Part shown: piece after piece, positions 14,053 to 15,223 of the stretch
Layout: every line of letters starts with the position of its first letter
How positions within the stretch are numbered: the first letter of the stretch is position 1
Assembly: GCA_029777935.1 (NCBI GenBank)
Contig: JAKORH010000144.1
Location: forward strand, 1-15,223
Reading direction: 5' to 3'
Source of the DNA: Pseudomonadota bacterium
GTDB taxonomy: Bacteria; Pseudomonadota; Gammaproteobacteria; Burkholderiales; Burkholderiaceae
Length of the DNA stretch: 15,223 nucleotides
Notes under the pieces: generated by a model
What the model saw: only the letters and a program-made list of their open reading frames with translations
What the model was told of the DNA's origin: nothing
Database searches by the model: none
Position numbers and translations under genes: made by a program

Positions 14053-14385
14053 GCGGCGGCGCGTGCCATCTGCTCGGCGTCGATCGCGCGCACGGGATCG
14101 ATTGTGGCCGCCTCGTCGACGCGCTCTTCCGGCCAGCGGCCCTTCACGCGCGCGAAGCGCAGCGCGCTGCATGTCGACCGCCCCGACGCCGCGATGCAAT
14201 TCACGCAGCGTCGCGCAACCGATGCCGAGCTTGCTCTGGAGCGTCGAACCGGACGGGGATGCGATCGCGATCTCCTCTGGCGCGGTCGCGCGCAAGCACG
14301 CGGCAAGTGCACCGCGCTCGGCCAGCCGGCTGCCGGTCGCCGCCGCGCGAGTGGACGCATCGACCAACGCGGCGAGCAGCGTCAT
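14049..14385 (-). pseudogene. ATP-dependent DNA ligase remnant: N- and C-terminal ends only
   Basis: From ATG 14385 the frame begins TLLAALVDASTRAAATGSRL, APEEIAIASPSGSTLQSKLG and IGCATLREL. This resembles the N-terminal domain of bacterial ATP-dependent DNA ligases (start of a roughly 500-560 aa protein). After about 75-80 residues another frame takes over with ALRFARVKGRWPEERVDEAA and TIDPVRAIDAEQMARA, which resembles the OB-domain C-terminus of the same ligases (RFARVxxxRxDKxxxEADTIxTVRAL). The whole adenylation domain with its KxDG lysine is absent, so about 400 residues have been lost and the join is out of frame. The start overlaps the CoA-transferase stop (ATGA) and the stop overlaps the CheR start (ATGA), so a translationally coupled operon is still visible. 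The family call rests on remembered motifs. Confidence 0.65.
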
Positions 14386-15223
14386 GCATCGCGCACGTGC
14401 TTGAGCGCCTCGTGCGGAGACTCGTAGACGTGCGGCGCGACGCCGCGGTTCTTCAGCGCGCGGCCGAGCTTGGCGCGCAGGAACCCGGAAGTCGTATAGC
14501 GCGATACGCCGTCGTAGAAGCGCTCGACCAGCCCTTTCACCATCGCCGCGTAGGCGTCCTCGACGTCGGGCGCGAGCTCGAAGCTGTCGTAGTTGACGAT
14601 CGCATAGACGCGGTGGCCGATCGGCTTCAAGTGCGTCTCGACCTCGCGCTCGATCGCGTCGACATCGGCCCGGGTCGCCACGCGCAGCCGCTCGAAGTTG
14701 ATGAACAGGATGTTCTGCTGATCGTCGTAGGCGAAGCGCGACGACAGCGGAATCACCAGCATCCGCTCGCGCAGCCCCATCGGCGGCTCGCGGAAGATCG
14801 CCGCGTCCATCGGTGCCGGCGTGCCGCGGATGATCGGCTCGAAGTCCATCTTCGCCAGGATGTCGCGCTCGATGTCGATGCCGGGCGCGACCTCGGTCAG
14901 TTCCATGCCGTCGCGCGTCAGGCGAAACACGCACCGCTCGGTCACGTACAGCACCGGCTGGCCGCGCCTGGTCGCGTACTCGCCCGAGAACGTACGGTGC
15001 TCGACCTCGTGCACGAACTTCTTCGGCCCGTTGTCGTTGTGCAGGATGAGCTTGCCGTCGACCACGCCGACGCGCAGGTCGCCGGCGGTGAAGGTGCCGA
15101 CGAACACCACGTTCTTGGCCGACTGCGAGATGTTGATGAAGCCGCCGGCGCCCGCGAGCCTGGGTCCGAACTTGCTGACGTTCAGGTTCCCCATCCGGTC
15201 GGCCTGCGCCAGCCCGAGGAACG
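14382..15223 (-). CDS. Acyl-CoA:acetate/3-ketoacid CoA-transferase, C-terminal part with extra C-terminal domain (5' end outside window)
   Basis: The frame is open to the window edge, where it reads FLGLAQADRMGNLNVSKFGP in the middle of the protein. It shows 279 residues. The visible part is the beta-type half of a family I CoA-transferase (YdiF/Pct-like): GAGGFINISQSAKNVVFVGT, GPKKFVHEVEHRTFSG, QPVLYVTERCVFRLT and MELTEVAPGIDIERDILAKM. These enzymes move CoA between an acyl-CoA and a free acid through a catalytic Glu, which lies upstream of the window. The usual family end comes near DFEPII; here about 150 more residues follow, with a folded-looking segment RERMLVIPLSSRFAYDDQQN, VYAIVNYDSFELAPDVEDAY and a basic C-terminus. 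Its stop overlaps the ligase remnant's start by ATGA. It is the only apparently intact gene at this end of the decayed operon. Confidence 0.88.
   Translation of the reverse strand, partial: FLGLAQADRMGNLNVSKFGPRLAGAGGFINISQSAKNVVFVGTFTAGDLRVGVVDGKLILHNDNGPKKFVHEVEHRTFSGEYATRRGQPVLYVTERCVFRLTRDGMELTEVAPGIDIERDILAKMDFEPIIRGTPAPMDAAIFREPPMGLRERMLVIPLSSRFAYDDQQNILFINFERLRVATRADVDAIEREVETHLKPIGHRVYAIVNYDSFELAPDVEDAYAAMVKGLVERFYDGVSRYTTSGFLRAKLGRALKNRGVAPHVYESPHEALKHVRDA

Noticed and set aside
1..15223. CRISPR array, tRNA or rRNA genes, insertion sequence ends
   Set aside because: No regularly spaced repeats, no cloverleaf-like segment and no transposase frame or terminal repeats were found on reading both strands.

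Overview
This 15.2 kb window is GC-rich and densely packed. Gene content and codon habit suggest a betaproteobacterium, most likely Burkholderiales-like, but nothing here fixes the species. No RNA gene, insertion sequence, phage gene or CRISPR array was seen.

Layout. The left end (3-1850, plus strand) holds the C-terminal end of a membrane pyrophosphatase followed by a hairpin terminator, then a GNAT acetyltransferase of the phosphinothricin type and an alpha/beta hydrolase. A 25-bp perfect inverted repeat (1858-1929) separates these from a minus-strand operon (5350 to 1939) of an MFS transporter, a 4-hydroxyphenylacetate 3-hydroxylase (HpaB) family protein and an isochorismatase-type cysteine hydrolase. 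This looks like uptake and catabolism of an unidentified, probably aromatic, compound. Diverging from it (5369-7046, plus) are an M28 metallopeptidase and an overlapping DUF72 gene broken by an amber codon where a tryptophan is expected.

The most interesting region is 7231-10479. Four tightly packed minus-strand genes encode two small paralogous proteins of about 80-90 aa (9786-9550 and 9536-9267) and two unequal ArsA/Get3-like ATPases (9261-8290 and 8277-7231). The first ATPase keeps the switch I aspartate but has an altered switch II. The second has the classical DTAP switch II but asparagine at the switch I aspartate. A membrane-anchored protein of unknown function (9832-10479) diverges from them. 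The two duplicated pairs suggest a heteromeric ATPase working on, or with, the small proteins. I do not recognise the small proteins or the divergent gene.

Next is a CstA-type transporter (12424-10493, minus). From 12749 to 14385 lie three consecutive damaged minus-strand genes: a SagB-type nitroreductase with an in-frame TGA and a missing middle, a CheR-type methyltransferase with three frame changes, and an ATP-dependent DNA ligase reduced to its two ends. They follow directly on an intact CoA-transferase (14382 to the window edge) with stop/start overlaps, so a once co-transcribed operon seems to have decayed behind its first gene.
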